Part shown: positions 62,685-64,000 of the stretch, in pieces | How positions within the stretch are numbered: the stretch's first letter is position 1 | How the letters are laid out: every line of letters starts with the position of its first letter | Assembly: GCA_018343915.1 (NCBI GenBank) | Contig: JABRWF010000008.1 | Location: 930,001 to 994,000 of the forward strand | Direction of reading: 5' to 3' | Length of the DNA: 64,000 nt | DNA from: Agroathelia rolfsii | Lineage: Eukaryota > Basidiomycota > Agaricomycetes > Amylocorticiales > Amylocorticiaceae | Made by a program: the position numbers and the translations under genes | Notes under the pieces: generated by a model | The model's database searches: none | What the model saw: the letters and a program-made list of their open reading frames with translations, nothing else | Told to the model about the DNA's origin: nothing

Positions 62685-64000
62685 ATGAGCACATCACAGT
62701 GGCGTGTTGCCATTTGGTTTGTACTACGTGTACCACCATTCCTTTCTTCTTTGTTTTGATTCAATAACATCTGTCATATCTCGTTCTCCAGCGGTGCAGG
62801 CATTGGCGGCCTTACACTTGCCGTTACCATCGGCAAATTTAACCCACACCTAGCCATTGACCTATACGAAGCCGGCCCGGAGATCAGCACTGTCGGTGCT
62901 GGCATTTCATTCTGGAAAAGGTCCTGGGAGATTGCGCAATATATCGGCTTGGATCAGGCTCTCTTTGCAAAGAGCATGTCTTCATCTCGTATGTATAGTG
63001 CACCTTTCATCTTCTCCGGTGGTTTTTCTTGCTTTGCTTCTTTGGAGGAAACAACGCTGTAGCTAATGGCGAAAATTTTTAGTTGTAGACATTACTCTCA
63101 GAAGAGCTGACCAGAAACAAGGCTATAACTTTGGTCTAATCCCTGCACCAAGTAAGTGTGCAGGAAAATCAGAAAACTAGGGAATACTGGATTTAACGGA
63201 TAATGTCAACAGAAGGAACGATAACACTTCACCGCACAGATTTCATCAATATCCTTCATGATTCTCTCCCTGCTTCGTGCACCATCCATCTGTCCCACCG
63301 CCTCGCAAAATATGAGCAAGGAAGCGACAAAATCATGCTCTATTTTGAGAGCGGCATGATGGCGACATGCAACATTCTCATCGGTGCTGACGGGATCCGC
63401 TCGCGAGTGCGCGAGATGATGTATTGTAATTTGGCAGCGGCGGCTGTGGATCCTACGATTGAAAAACACGCGTATGCGGTGTGGTCGGGCACGTATGGGT
63501 ATAGAACACTCATCCCGACGGAGCGTATTCGAGCCAAGGATCCAAACCATCGTGCCCTGTCATCTTTCTTGAATGTGAGCTAGCCAATTCGTCCCTTCTC
63601 CCTGTAGAACCTGTACTGAAAGGGGCATATAATAGTACGTCGGAAAAGGAAAAGTAAGTTCCAAAGTAGCATATGAACACCTCTGTTTGTGCAAAATAGA
63701 GAATCTTCAGCACTGAAATCTTTGTTAAATTAGCACATCATCTGCTTTCCTGTCTCGAACGGTACCCTTCTAAATATTGTTGCATTTTACACTGTGCCCG
63801 GAGGAGAAGGTAAGGATCTCGAAGGCGAAAGATGGGTGCACGATGCGTCACCAGAGGAGGTGATTCATCAGTATAACGGCTGGGAGCCCGAGGTGCAGAC
63901 CATTCTCGACGTGAGCCTTCCTATGAATTATTTTTCTAATTTCATGAACATAAGTATATCGTTTCTTTGTAGTGCATTGATAAGACCTCCAGATGGGCAA
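62685..64000 (+). CDS. FAD-dependent monooxygenase, salicylate-hydroxylase-like (3' end outside window)
   Basis: Seven exons are visible: 62685-62716, 62792-62988, 63083-63151, 63213-63574, 63636-63653, 63734-63910 and 63973 onward. The N-terminus WRVAICGAGIGGLTLAV carries the FAD Rossmann GxGxxG at residues 12-17, split by intron 1. YEAGPEISTVGAGISFW, the group-A DG motif region CNILIGADGIRSRVREM, then HIICFPVSNGTLLNIVAFY and DASPEEVIHQYNGWEPEV match class A aromatic hydroxylases. The visible end CIDKTSRWA corresponds to the segment before the second FAD (GD) motif, which falls outside. These enzymes use NAD(P)H and O2 to hydroxylate, or decarboxylate and hydroxylate, aromatic acids in the cytosol. 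An 18-nt exon encodes YVGKGK. The substrate is not determinable. Confidence 0.87.

Overview
The window is nuclear DNA of a filamentous basidiomycete, most likely a mushroom-forming agaricomycete. Genes are split by many short introns (mostly 50-70 nt, GT..AG), exons are small, and proteins carry long Ser/Pro/Gln-rich tails. The recognisable proteins are eukaryotic housekeeping factors plus lineage-expanded oxidoreductases. I built the gene models by hand from splice motifs, reading frame and family conservation. Exon phases were checked to add up, but no transcript evidence was available.

Layout. 0-1.6 kb: start of a Pro/Gln/His-rich protein running off the left edge (- strand). 1.6-9.6 kb: no supportable gene. 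9.6-12.6 kb: two - strand housekeeping genes, a METTL21/EFM-type methyltransferase and a peroxisomal ANT1/PMP34-type carrier. 14.9-16.1 kb: a seven-helix membrane protein (+). 16.3-24.4 kb: a tandem - strand array of GMC flavin oxidoreductases, with two complete 14-exon genes, one copy lacking its FAD-binding half and one short 3' remnant. 24.9-25.3 kb: a broken helicase with an 11-bp duplication in Walker A. 27.8-31.9 kb: a Ser-rich protein of unknown function and a 13-exon 2-oxoglutarate/Fe(II) dioxygenase. 33.0-36.3 kb: proteasome ATPase RPT2 and a YIPF6-type Golgi protein, divergently transcribed from about 270 bp. 38.6-40.2 kb: a three-repeat Myb factor. 40.2-46.4 kb: no gene seen. 46.4-49.8 kb: a large low-complexity protein. 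51.3-53.8 kb: a Crz1-like C2H2 transcription factor. 54-59.4 kb: a transposon-rich gap holding two TA-flanked, near-palindromic MITEs of different families. 59.4-61.7 kb: an uncharacterised nuclear-type protein. 62.7 kb to the right edge: a salicylate-hydroxylase-like FAD monooxygenase, truncated by the window.

How it fits together. There is no single metabolic cluster. Conserved housekeeping genes (methyltransferase, ANT1, RPT2, YIPF6-like) alternate with fast-evolving accessory material (GMC array, helicase relic, MITEs) and transcription factors (Myb, Crz1-like). Most worth a second look are an RPT2 model whose first exon is only the ATG, followed by a GC-AG intron that restores the myristoylated N-terminus; GMC enzymes that start with ideal N-myristoylation motifs instead of secretion signals; several exons of 14-21 nt; and the two large foldback MITEs.
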